A stretch of 41,126 bases of DNA, from positions 1 to 41,126 of the forward strand of contig WQTK01000337.1 of assembly GCA_009786285.1 (NCBI GenBank), in the 5' to 3' direction. The notes beneath the pieces are model-generated. The model saw only the letters and a program-made list of their open reading frames with translations. It was not told where the DNA came from and did no database searches. This DNA is from Candidatus Fibrimonadales bacterium. GTDB taxonomy: Bacteria > Fibrobacterota > Fibrobacteria > Fibrobacterales > Fibrobacteraceae. A program made the translations under genes and the position numbers. Within the stretch, counting starts at the first letter, position 1. Each line of letters begins with the position of its first letter. Below are positions 1-8,594 of this stretch, one piece after another.

Positions 1-486
1 GGCGACAGCCCAACAACGTTTATATTTTCCAGGCAAGTTATGCCGCCGCTTGAGAATCCGTATTCAAAAGCAAACGCGGCAGGCTACATTGTGCAATACG
101 CTGAAAAGCCAGATTTAACATTTGCCGCCAACGGCTCCGATGTTTACTTGTGCTGCCAAGCTGCGGAAATTCTGCGCAAAGAAGGGCTTTCCGTTCGCAT
201 AGTAAGCGTTATGAGCCCAAGGCTTTTTATGGATTTGCCGCAAAAAGAGCGTGAGGCTTTGATTCCCCGCTGGTCTCCTGCTTTTGCGGTTTCCAGCGGC
301 TTGCCTTCTGTGTTTGCGCCTGTTGTTGGCCCTCTAGGTTGTTCTTGGGGGCTTTCCGAATTTGGAAAATCTGCGCCTTTCGCCGTTTTGGAAAAGGAAT
401 TCGGCTACACGCCCGGAGCCGTTGCTGAAAAAGCCAAGGCTTATTTGGCAAGTTACAAAGAGATGCGGAGAGAGTTATGCTCATAA
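1..486 (+). CDS. tkt: Transketolase, C-terminal part (5' truncated by window edge)
   Basis: Frame is open from base 1 (GDSPTTFIFSRQVMPPLE...). Transketolase C-terminal domain features: AANGSDVYLCCQAAEILRKEGLSVRIVSVMSPRLF, then GxSEFGKSAPFAVLEKEFGYTPGAVAEKAKAYL. Confidence 0.85.
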   Translation, partial: GDSPTTFIFSRQVMPPLENPYSKANAAGYIVQYAEKPDLTFAANGSDVYLCCQAAEILRKEGLSVRIVSVMSPRLFMDLPQKEREALIPRWSPAFAVSSGLPSVFAPVVGPLGCSWGLSEFGKSAPFAVLEKEFGYTPGAVAEKAKAYLASYKEMRRELCS

Positions 487-803
487 GTTTTTTAAAAGGG
501 GAAGATGAAGAAGGCGGAGGCAAACAAAAGTTCGCAAGCAAAGGCGATGTGATTTTTTTGCTGGTGTTGGCCATTGCCATTGGCGGCATATGGTATTCTT
601 GCGAGTCTTCCAAAGAAAAAACCTATAGCCACTATGCGCAGTGCGAGTCCTTGTTTTTAGCAGAGAACTTGAATGAGGCAAAGGATTGTTATGAAAAGGC
701 TTTAGAGTTGAATTACCGCTTGGATAGCTTGGACTCGGTTGGCTACAACAGAATTGACAAAATAGAATCACTTTTGCAGGGGAACACCGAAAAGCCTGAT
801 TAG
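477..803 (+). CDS. Small single-TM protein with TPR-like C-terminal region
   Basis: 108 aa; hydrophobic VIFLLVLAIAIGGIWYSC segment followed by AENLNEAKDCYEKALELNYRLDSL (TPR-like). Overlaps the transketolase 3' end by 10 nt. Confidence 0.6.
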   Translation: MLISFLKGEDEEGGGKQKFASKGDVIFLLVLAIAIGGIWYSCESSKEKTYSHYAQCESLFLAENLNEAKDCYEKALELNYRLDSLDSVGYNRIDKIESLLQGNTEKPD

Positions 804-811
804 CCAGGCTC
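789..811 (-). terminator. Putative Rho-independent terminator for tRNA-Ser
   Basis: Reading minus strand: AGCCTG-GCTAAT-CAGGCT hairpin followed by TTTT, just downstream of the tRNA 3' end. Confidence 0.5.
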
Positions 812-816
812 GGTTA

Positions 817-899
817 AGGAAGAAGAGGGATTCGAACCCTCGGTTCTTGCGAACAGCGGTTTTCGAGACCGCCCCGATCGACCACTCCGGCATTCTTCC
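817..899 (-). tRNA. tRNA-Ser (anticodon CGA)
   Basis: Reverse complement ggaagaa...ccggagtggtcgatcgg...gcggtctCGAaaaccgc tgttcgcaagaac cgagggttcgaatccctc ttcttcc: 7-bp acceptor stem, 7-nt anticodon loop with CGA, long class II variable arm, canonical TTCGAAT T-loop. Confidence 0.93.
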
Positions 900-922
900 G
901 AGAAAGGAAATATAGAAATTTC

Positions 923-928
923 TACATT
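923..928 (+). promoter_or_regulatory. -10-like element (TACATT) 8 nt before ATG 937
   Basis: aaatttcTACATTcccattagATG; matches the recurring TTTCTAYATT-N6-9-ATG pattern in this window. Confidence 0.5.
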
Positions 929-936
929 CCCATTAG

Positions 937-3900
937 ATGCGTAAGTCTCACAAACAAGAAATGCTTGCCCTTATTGCGACAATGGGCAAAATGGCAGACA
1001 TATTGCCGAATATGCAAGACCCTGCCGAGCAAATCCAAGACATTTTAGCAGCCTGCCAGTGCCTTAGGGACAATTTAGAAGGCGAAAACGCACCGGAATG
1101 CATATCCCTATTGCAATCTATTGATGCAACTGTAGAGACGGATAATTATCCGTCTCTACAATTGCACATAAAAAATCTGGCATCCGCATTTGCAGAAATA
1201 AAAATAAAAAAGGAAATTCTTTTTTTGCCGTATAAGGCTTCAATGTGGGACAGCCTGGAAAGCATTTACCTTGCCGCCAAAGAAGATCCGGACTGCGATG
1301 CTTTTGTTATGCCCATTCCGTATTATGACAAAAAAGACGGAAGGTTTACGGAAATGCACTGGGAAACTGAATACCCCAAAAACATATCTTTGATCGACTA
1401 TCGCAAGTACAATATTGAAGAGCGGCGCCCGGATATGATTTTTATACATAATCCTTATGACGATTTAAATATAGTTACAAGCGTGCATCCGGATTTTTTC
1501 AGTTCCAGGCTCAGAAATTTAACAGACTGTTTGGTATATGTGCCGTATTTTGTTGGGGATGGAAAAAGCATACAAGAGCATTTTTGCACATTGCCGGCAT
1601 GTATTTTTGCGCACAAAGTGATTGTTTACACCGAACAGGAAAGAGAAATTTATGTGAGGGAGTACAACAAAGCCACAAGGGAAAGCGGCAGCAAATTCCT
1701 GGCGTTAGGCAGCCCAAAATTGGACAAGGCGATTAACGCAAAACGCGAAGATTACGAATACCCAGATGAATGGAAAAAATTGATAAATAATAAAAAAGTT
1801 GTATTCTACAACACAAGCATAGGTTCATTGCTTGAAAAATCTGTAGAAAATAACAGACCATCGAATAAATATTTGCAAAAAATCAAAAAAGTATTTGAAT
1901 TTTTCAAAAATCAAAAAGACGCTGTTTTGCTATGGCGTCCGCACCCGCTTTTGGAAGGCACCATTAAGAGCATGCGCCCGTGGCTCGAGCAAGAATACGC
2001 AGAAATTGTGAATGAATACAAAGCTGAAGGTTATGGAATTTACGATGACAGCCAGGATTTGAACAGAGCCATAGCCATAAGCGATTTGTATTATGGTGAT
2101 GGAAGCAGTGTTACAAAGTTGTTTGATGAGGCGAAAAAGCCGGTTTTGGGGCAGGTGATTGGAACTTCTGCAGTTTGCGGGCTTTGTGATAGCAATGATT
2201 TTATTTGGTTTACAGATATTTTCAATGCACTTTACAGGTACAACAAGCAGAGCAAAAAAACGGAGTATATGGGAACAATTTCCTTACAAAGAAATGGAGC
2301 TTTTAGGGGAATAGCCGAAAGCAATGGAAAATTGTATTTAGCTTCTAGGTTTGGGGATAGAATATATGCTTTTGATATGGATAAAAAAGTTTTTGAGCGA
2401 AAAATTCAGTGTGATTATGAAATAAAAGATGCAATAAGTTTCAAAAATTATATTTATTTTATTTCGCAGGAGTTTCCAGCTATTTTAAAATATACCCCGA
2501 ATTCAAATGAGATGGTGAAATTTTCGCCGTGGGAAAAAGATATTTATTTTGGTAATTATTGCGTCACAGGCGATGAAATTGCCTTGGTTATAGCAGGCAA
2601 AAATTCCGTGATGTTTTTCAATATGGAAACCGGCGAGCATGCAATGGAGATAGTTGGAGAAGTGCCCGAGCAGTATAGCGATATATGTTTTGACGGGCAA
2701 AATTACTATCTCAGTTCGTTCAGCAAAAATTACATTGTAAAGTGGAACAGGCAAACTAGTAAAAGCGCAAAAATTATGCTTCCGAATTCCTTTTCAAGAA
2801 GCGAAGACAACCAAAACGCAAGTTTTTCAATTCGGTATTCCAATAAGCACATATGGCTTATCCCTTTTGCGGCAAATAATGCGTATAAAATAAACTTGCA
2901 AACAGAAAAATTCATAGAATTGCCAAGTCTTGTAAGTCATTTTGAGAGCAAGGGTTTTGGCTGGTATTATAATTTAACTGTGGCGAACGAAAACCTCATA
3001 TACGCTTCTACGCCTAACAAGGGTATTGTTGAATTTGACATAAGCACTTCCAAGCTGAGTTTCTTTGAACCATCTGCAGTGGAAAATTTCATAGAACCGA
3101 GTTTGCGTTATTATACAACAAAATATAAAGCACCGGCAGAGTGGAAAGATAAAAAAGTTGTGTTTTACAACAGCAAAAATCCGCAAGAGAGCGTATTTGA
3201 GTTTTTCAAAAAGCGAGATGACGCAGTTTTGCTAAGTCGTGCGATGTTTGATGAAACATGGAATTTAGACAGAGCCATTGCTGTGAGCGACGTGTATTAC
3301 GGTGATGCTGGAAATGTTATGGCGTTGTTTAACTGGGAGAAGAAAAAGGTTGCGCAACAGGTACTTGCAGTGTCAATTAATGGTATTTTTGATGACGGAG
3401 TTTATATTTGGTTTATAATTAATTGCAGCGTGCTTTATAAATATGATAAGCAGAGCAAAGAAACTGAGTGCATGGGAATAATTCCTGCGTCCCCTCAAAA
3501 TAACTGGGCAAATGTGTGGGTTGCAGAAAATAATAAAAAGCTATATTTTGCGCCATTCTTTAAAAATGATAAAATATCTGTTTTTAATATGGAGAAAAAG
3601 AGTTTTGAGCGCATAGAATTTAAGGATGATTGCAAATATGATAGAAAGTTTAAAGCAGTTATCAGTTTTAAAAATTTTGTTTATTTTATCCCTTATGATT
3701 TTCCTGCCATAATGAAGTTGAACGTAGATACCAATGAAATAGAATATTTTTCAGAATGGGTTGAAAAAATCTCTAAATTGCAAACTTCCAAATTGCCACA
3801 TGAAATTTGGAAAAATTCGAAGCTTTGGGGATTTTGTGTTGTTGATACGGAAATTGCAATAATGATACATGGAGCAAATGCTGTTATGTTTTTCAATATG

Positions 3901-4446
3901 GAAACCTGCGATTATGAAATTAAGAGTGTTGGCGAGAAATCAGAGCAATATAACCATATATGTTTTGATGGACAAAATTATTATATAACTACGTTTTATA
4001 AAGACTATATTGTTAAATGGAACCGGCAAACAAATGAGGTTTTCAAAATTAAAATTCCTTCCTTTTCTAAAAAAGATGGAATAGGCGCAAATTTTTCAAC
4101 TCGATATTTAAATGGGTATGTTTGGCTGATTCCATCTCTTGCAAATAGTACCTATAAAATAGATATAAATACGAATGAAGTTACGGAGTTGCCGGAGTTT
4201 GTGGAATATTTGGATAATAAAAATTTAAGTGGGCATTATGGAGTTTATTGTAAAAATGAAGATTCTTTTATAATGAGTACGCTGAAGAAAGGTATTGTTG
4301 AGTATAATACGAAAACTTCAGAATTGAAATTCATTAAAACAGCAGGCGCAGTATCGCAACTAGTTCAGTTGTTTAATGATTGTGAAAAAACAGAAGAAAA
4401 TTCTGGTAAAAGAATTTGGGGGTATTTAAAGGAGGCGTTGCCATGA
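937..4446 (+). CDS. CDP-glycerol glycerophosphotransferase-like protein with duplicated C-terminal beta-propeller-like region (1169 aa)
   Basis: N-terminal half: EILFLPYKASMWDSLESIYLAAKEDPDCDAFVMPIPYYD...RPDMIFIHNPYDD...; KKVVFYNTSIGSLLE...VFEFFKNQKDAVLLWRPHPLLEGT...DLNRAIAISDLYYGDGSSVTKLF. Followed by repeated IWFxxxxNxLYxYxKQSK / VMFFNMETxxY / ICFDGQNYYxxxFxKxYIVKWNRQT units. Confidence 0.65.
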   Translation: MRKSHKQEMLALIATMGKMADILPNMQDPAEQIQDILAACQCLRDNLEGENAPECISLLQSIDATVETDNYPSLQLHIKNLASAFAEIKIKKEILFLPYKASMWDSLESIYLAAKEDPDCDAFVMPIPYYDKKDGRFTEMHWETEYPKNISLIDYRKYNIEERRPDMIFIHNPYDDLNIVTSVHPDFFSSRLRNLTDCLVYVPYFVGDGKSIQEHFCTLPACIFAHKVIVYTEQEREIYVREYNKATRESGSKFLALGSPKLDKAINAKREDYEYPDEWKKLINNKKVVFYNTSIGSLLEKSVENNRPSNKYLQKIKKVFEFFKNQKDAVLLWRPHPLLEGTIKSMRPWLEQEYAEIVNEYKAEGYGIYDDSQDLNRAIAISDLYYGDGSSVTKLFDEAKKPVLGQVIGTSAVCGLCDSNDFIWFTDIFNALYRYNKQSKKTEYMGTISLQRNGAFRGIAESNGKLYLASRFGDRIYAFDMDKKVFERKIQCDYEIKDAISFKNYIYFISQEFPAILKYTPNSNEMVKFSPWEKDIYFGNYCVTGDEIALVIAGKNSVMFFNMETGEHAMEIVGEVPEQYSDICFDGQNYYLSSFSKNYIVKWNRQTSKSAKIMLPNSFSRSEDNQNASFSIRYSNKHIWLIPFAANNAYKINLQTEKFIELPSLVSHFESKGFGWYYNLTVANENLIYASTPNKGIVEFDISTSKLSFFEPSAVENFIEPSLRYYTTKYKAPAEWKDKKVVFYNSKNPQESVFEFFKKRDDAVLLSRAMFDETWNLDRAIAVSDVYYGDAGNVMALFNWEKKKVAQQVLAVSINGIFDDGVYIWFIINCSVLYKYDKQSKETECMGIIPASPQNNWANVWVAENNKKLYFAPFFKNDKISVFNMEKKSFERIEFKDDCKYDRKFKAVISFKNFVYFIPYDFPAIMKLNVDTNEIEYFSEWVEKISKLQTSKLPHEIWKNSKLWGFCVVDTEIAIMIHGANAVMFFNMETCDYEIKSVGEKSEQYNHICFDGQNYYITTFYKDYIVKWNRQTNEVFKIKIPSFSKKDGIGANFSTRYLNGYVWLIPSLANSTYKIDINTNEVTELPEFVEYLDNKNLSGHYGVYCKNEDSFIMSTLKKGIVEYNTKTSELKFIKTAGAVSQLVQLFNDCEKTEENSGKRIWGYLKEALP
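1125..1166. repeat. 42-nt near-perfect palindrome (core 1131-1160 is a perfect 30-nt palindrome)
   Basis: tgcaac tgtagagacggataa|ttatccgtctctaca attgca; arms of 21 nt with one mismatched pair (c1130/a1161). Confidence 0.95.
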
Positions 4447-5177
4447 ATACAGCGTTAATATTTGCCGGGGGAACCGGAATAAGAATGAATTCCAACGCAA
4501 AGCCAAAGCAATTTTTGAGCATTCGCCAAAAACCAGTGCTTATATATACTTTGGAACACTTTGAAAACCATGAAGAGATAGACAATATTTGCATTGTATG
4601 CCTCGCAAGTTGGATTAACGAATTGAAAAGAATGTTAAAATTATATGAAATAACAAAAGTAAAGTGGATTGTAAAAGGAGGGAACACGGCCCAGGAATCC
4701 ATATTTAACGGACTTTCCGCAATATATGCGGATGATTCAAATCCAAAAGAAACCGTTGTTTTAATCCACGATGGAGTTAGACCTTTAATAGATGGTGAAT
4801 TAATTGCAAAATGCATAGATAGTGTTAAAAAACACGGTTCTGCCATAACGGTGGCTCCAATAGCCGAAACCATTGTAAATATAAATCAGGGCAGCGCAAT
4901 AGAAACAATAGAAAATATAAAGGAACGCTCAATACATAAATTTGCTCGCGCTCCGCAATGCTTCTTTTTAGAAGATATTTTCGCAGTTCATAAAAAAAGC
5001 AGAGAAAATGGAATAAATTGCATTTTAGACTCAGCGACTTTAATGCATCAAAACGGACATCCGTTATTTATAGTTGACGGCCCGGAAAAAAACATCAAAA
5101 TCACAACTTCAATAGATTATTATATATTCAAAGCGTTGCTGAATGCGGAAGAGGATGCGCAGGTATTTGGAATATGA
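4443..5177 (+). CDS. IspD/TarI-family cytidylyltransferase
   Basis: MNTALIFAGGTGIRMNSNAKPKQFLSIRQKPVLIYTLEHF...VVLIHDGVRPLID...ARAPQCFFLEDIF...ILDSATLMHQNGHPLFIVDGPEKNIKITTSIDYYI. ATG 4443 has GGAGG upstream and an ATGA overlap with the previous stop, so it is preferred over the track start 4416. Confidence 0.85.
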   Translation: MNTALIFAGGTGIRMNSNAKPKQFLSIRQKPVLIYTLEHFENHEEIDNICIVCLASWINELKRMLKLYEITKVKWIVKGGNTAQESIFNGLSAIYADDSNPKETVVLIHDGVRPLIDGELIAKCIDSVKKHGSAITVAPIAETIVNINQGSAIETIENIKERSIHKFARAPQCFFLEDIFAVHKKSRENGINCILDSATLMHQNGHPLFIVDGPEKNIKITTSIDYYIFKALLNAEEDAQVFGI

Positions 5178-5980
5178 CAGATTTTGAAAATAAAACTTTT
5201 TTCATAACCGGCGCAACAGGCTTGCTTGGTTCAGCTTTAATTAAGCATTTACAAGAAAAGAATCGCATAATTGCATGGACACGGGAAAAGGGTGACATTC
5301 GTGAAAAAATATCTATTGACGAACCTATTGATTACATTGTACATGGCGCAAATCCAACCGCATCAAAATATTTTGTGGACTATCCCGTTGAAACAATAAG
5401 AATAATTTACGAAGGCACATTAAATACATTGGAGCTTGCAAGAGAAAAGAATGTCAAAGGTTACCTTTATCTTTCTTCGTTGGAAGTTTATACGAATATA
5501 ACCGGTGTGAGAAATTGTTATCCGGAAGGCAAACGGCTTGCCGAGTGTTTATGCACAAGTTATTTTCATGAATACGGAGTTAATGCTAAAATAGCTAGGC
5601 TGGCACAGGTTTTTGGACCTGGGATTGACTTGGAAAATGACAACCGAGTGATTGCGCAGTTTATGCGCTGCGCAAGAGACAAGAAAGACATTGTTCTGCG
5701 AACAAAAGGCGATACTGTGCGAAATTATTGCCATATAACGGATGCTGTAAGCGCAATGCTGTGCATTCTTGCCAAAGGGAAAGGCGGTGAGTTTTACGAT
5801 ATCGCAAGCAAAAACACCGAGATTTCAGTTTGTGATTTGGCCAAGCAGTTCGGGAATGTTGTTTTTGACATAGCGGAAGATACTGAAAAGTTAGGATATT
5901 TGCCAACGGTCAGAATTGTTTTAGATACGGCTAAATTGGAGAGTTTGGGATGGAAGCCTGGCGCAAATCTGAAATGGTAG
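5174..5980 (+). CDS. NAD-dependent epimerase/dehydratase (extended SDR)
   Basis: FFITGATGLLGSALIKHL (GxxGxxG), YLYLSSLEVY, YPEGKRLAE (YxxxK), ARLAQVFGPG. ATGA overlap with the upstream gene. Confidence 0.85.
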   Translation: MTDFENKTFFITGATGLLGSALIKHLQEKNRIIAWTREKGDIREKISIDEPIDYIVHGANPTASKYFVDYPVETIRIIYEGTLNTLELAREKNVKGYLYLSSLEVYTNITGVRNCYPEGKRLAECLCTSYFHEYGVNAKIARLAQVFGPGIDLENDNRVIAQFMRCARDKKDIVLRTKGDTVRNYCHITDAVSAMLCILAKGKGGEFYDIASKNTEISVCDLAKQFGNVVFDIAEDTEKLGYLPTVRIVLDTAKLESLGWKPGANLKW

Positions 5981-7110
5981 CCAAGTTAAATACTCTTAAC
6001 TTTGCAGGCAAAACGGTGTTCGTCTTTGGGCATTGCAACGCTACCGGAGAAATGATAGATTATCTTGCACAGATTTCCGTTCATGTAACGGCCATTTTGG
6101 ATAACAATGAAGCTAAAATAGGAAACGCATATAAAGAAGTTCCTATAGTTGAACCTGCGCATATTCTGAAATTTTCAAACTGCATGGTTCTTATAGCCAA
6201 CAGATTCTGTGAACAAATGACTGAGCAGCTTCACAATCTAGGTTACAAGGGCGAAATCGTGAAAGTTTTAGAATACAATTTCTTTGCAGAATGTACGCCT
6301 GAGCGAATACGCAAAGGGACGGACATTCTGAAAAAAATAAGAGTTCTGTATCCGGAACGACACTTGGTCATTTGCCCGCACAATTCGCTTGGCGATGTGT
6401 ACTGGGCCATGTCTTTTTTGCCATCTTACACCGCAAAACCATGCGTTGTGGCAGTGAATAGCGAAGGATGCCATCAAGTTGCAGAGATGTTCGGGCAGAA
6501 AAGCATAACCGTGTCAAATGAAGAGATGGATGAATTAACACAGGCTGTAATTTCCAATAAAGAACAAAATTGCATAGTGGCTCATCACGATAAAGTACAC
6601 ACGGACAGTGCCATAGAATATTTGAATAGCCATTTCATTTCGTTTATAGATTTTTACAAATACAGAGTGTTTGGTTTAGATGAATCTGCCGAACCTGTTT
6701 TGCCAAGCTGCAATTTGCCTTTTGAAAATACAGTTGGCATTTTGCAGGGCAAAACTCTTATAATTTCACCTTATGCCAAAAGCGTTATTTTATTGCCGAA
6801 TGAATTTTGGCTGAATGTGATAAGTGAATACAAAAGCAAAGAATTTATGGTATGCACAAGTGTAATTGGCAGCGAGGAACCGCTTGAAGGCACAATTCCC
6901 GTTTCTTTTCCGTTGAATCAAGCTGTTAAAGCGGTTGAATATGCAGGTTATTTTATAGGTATTCGCAGCGGCTTGTGCGATGTAATCAACTCTGCTGTGT
7001 GCAATAAAACCGTTGTTTTCCCTGATTGCATCTATAGCACAACAAAGATGAAAGTTGCTGATTTTTTCGCATTGCCGGGATGGAATTTTCTAAATTTAAA
7101 GCCTATATGA
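5974..7110 (+). CDS. Rossmann-like module fused to GT9/GT-B-like glycosyltransferase domain
   Basis: N-term GKTVFVFGHCNATGEMIDYLAQISVHVTAILDNNEAKIGNAYKEVPIVEPAHIL; C-term HLVICPHNSLGDVYWAMSFLPSY...GKTLIISPYAKS...FMVCTSVIGSEEP...FPLNQAVKAVEYAGYFIGIRSGLCDVINSA. Paralogous to ORF 9638-10927. Start could be 5950. Confidence 0.6.
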   Translation: MVAKLNTLNFAGKTVFVFGHCNATGEMIDYLAQISVHVTAILDNNEAKIGNAYKEVPIVEPAHILKFSNCMVLIANRFCEQMTEQLHNLGYKGEIVKVLEYNFFAECTPERIRKGTDILKKIRVLYPERHLVICPHNSLGDVYWAMSFLPSYTAKPCVVAVNSEGCHQVAEMFGQKSITVSNEEMDELTQAVISNKEQNCIVAHHDKVHTDSAIEYLNSHFISFIDFYKYRVFGLDESAEPVLPSCNLPFENTVGILQGKTLIISPYAKSVILLPNEFWLNVISEYKSKEFMVCTSVIGSEEPLEGTIPVSFPLNQAVKAVEYAGYFIGIRSGLCDVINSAVCNKTVVFPDCIYSTTKMKVADFFALPGWNFLNLKPI

Positions 7111-8594
7111 ATATAAACCATATAATAGTTCAAGCGGGCGGCAAAGGCTCTAGGCTGGAATATCTCACTGCGAATAAACCTAAGGCTTTGGTTCCAGTTG
7201 AGAATTTGCCTATGTTATTCCATTTGTTTAAAAAATTTCCTGATAAAAAGTTTGTCGTTATAGCAGATCATAAAAAAGAGGTTTTAAGGGAATATCTTGA
7301 ATGTTTTGCTAATGTAAAATATCAGGTTGTTGAAGCTATTGGAACGGGAACTTGTTCCGGCGTTAAGCAGTCTTTGGAGCTTTTGCCAAACAATGAGCCT
7401 TTTATTCTTATATGGTCAGATTTGATTTTGACTGCAAACTTTGAATTGCCTGCCGATGATAGCGATTATGTGGGAGTGTCACAAACTTTTCCTTGCAGAT
7501 GGAGTTTTAAGGATGGAATTTTTGAGGAAAAGCGTTCCGAAGAGTTTGGCGTAGCAGGTTTGTTTGTTTTTAAAGACAAGTCCTGCATTGAGAAAGTTCC
7601 TGAGAGTGGTGAGCTTGTGAGGTGGTTCAGGGATAATAATCTGAAATTCAAAGAGCTTGGGCTTGCAGGGACAAGGGAATTCGGAACTCTTGAAGAATAT
7701 AAGAAACTCGGTGTTGAAAAATGCAGACCATTCAATAGAATAACGGTTGAAGGCAATGTTGTGATAAAAGAAGCTGTGGATGAACAGGGTAAGAGCCTTG
7801 CGAAACTTGAAAAAAAATGGTATGAGTTTGCCATGCAGAGCGGCATAAGCGCAATACCGAAAATTTATCAAACCGAGCCTTTGAAAATGGAACGAATAAT
7901 TGGCAAAAATATTTATGAATGCGATTTGGCTTCTAAGAGCGAAATTTTGAAAAAGATAGTTGAGGCACTTAAAAATTTACATAAAATGAAGCAAATGCCG
8001 CCAGATACATTCAGCGTAAAAGAGGCGTATTACGGCAAAACCATGAATAGACTTTGCAATGTACGGGATTTGATTCCATTTGCGGATAATAAAAGTATAG
8101 TTGTAAATGGGCGCAAGTGCCGCAATGTATTTTTTTACAAGCGGGAATTGGAAAAGGCTTTGGACTTGCTTAAATGCAACAATTTCTCCTTTATTCACGG
8201 CGACTGCACTTTTTCAAATATAATGCTAAAAGACAATGGCGAGCCTGTATTTATTGACCCTAGAGGTTATTTTGGCAGCACAGAGTTGTTTGGCGATCCT
8301 AATTATGATTGGGCAAAATTGTATTACTCCATTGCCGGAAATTACGATAGATTTAATTTGAAGGATTTTAGTTTAAGAATAGGTGAAAATTCCGTTGATC
8401 TGAAAATTGAGTCCAATAATTGGGAAAGTTTGGAGAAAGAATTTTTTGAATTTTCCGGCACTGATGAAAAAACTATAAAGTTGCTCCACGCTGTTATTTG
8501 GCTTTCGCTAACAACTTATGCATGGCAGGATTATGATTCTATTTGCGGTGCTTTTTACAACGGACTTTATTATTTGGAAGAGGTGTTGCCATGA
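7107..8594 (+). CDS. Bifunctional sugar/choline-type nucleotidyltransferase fused to APH/choline-kinase-like domain
   Basis: IIVQAGGKGSRLEYLTANKPKALVPVENLPMLFHLF (NTP_transferase); FIHGDCTFSNIMLKDNGEPVFIDPRGYFG...GDPNYDWAKLYYS (kinase HGDxxxxN / DP motif). ATGA overlap supports start 7107 over the track start 7080. Confidence 0.8.
   Translation: MNINHIIVQAGGKGSRLEYLTANKPKALVPVENLPMLFHLFKKFPDKKFVVIADHKKEVLREYLECFANVKYQVVEAIGTGTCSGVKQSLELLPNNEPFILIWSDLILTANFELPADDSDYVGVSQTFPCRWSFKDGIFEEKRSEEFGVAGLFVFKDKSCIEKVPESGELVRWFRDNNLKFKELGLAGTREFGTLEEYKKLGVEKCRPFNRITVEGNVVIKEAVDEQGKSLAKLEKKWYEFAMQSGISAIPKIYQTEPLKMERIIGKNIYECDLASKSEILKKIVEALKNLHKMKQMPPDTFSVKEAYYGKTMNRLCNVRDLIPFADNKSIVVNGRKCRNVFFYKRELEKALDLLKCNNFSFIHGDCTFSNIMLKDNGEPVFIDPRGYFGSTELFGDPNYDWAKLYYSIAGNYDRFNLKDFSLRIGENSVDLKIESNNWESLEKEFFEFSGTDEKTIKLLHAVIWLSLTTYAWQDYDSICGAFYNGLYYLEEVLP

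Noticed and set aside
227-771. Minus-strand ORFs 227-613 and 481-771
   Set aside because: Antisense to the transketolase/TPR genes; low-complexity Ser/Leu/Lys/Arg composition typical of shadow ORFs.
4373-4873. 166-aa minus-strand ORF opposite the cytidylyltransferase
   Set aside because: Fully antisense to a clear IspD/TarI-family gene; no family-like motifs.
7466-7871. Minus-strand ORFs of 126 and 130 aa opposite the nucleotidyltransferase-kinase
   Set aside because: Two overlapping shadow frames antisense to a well supported gene; composition not protein-like.
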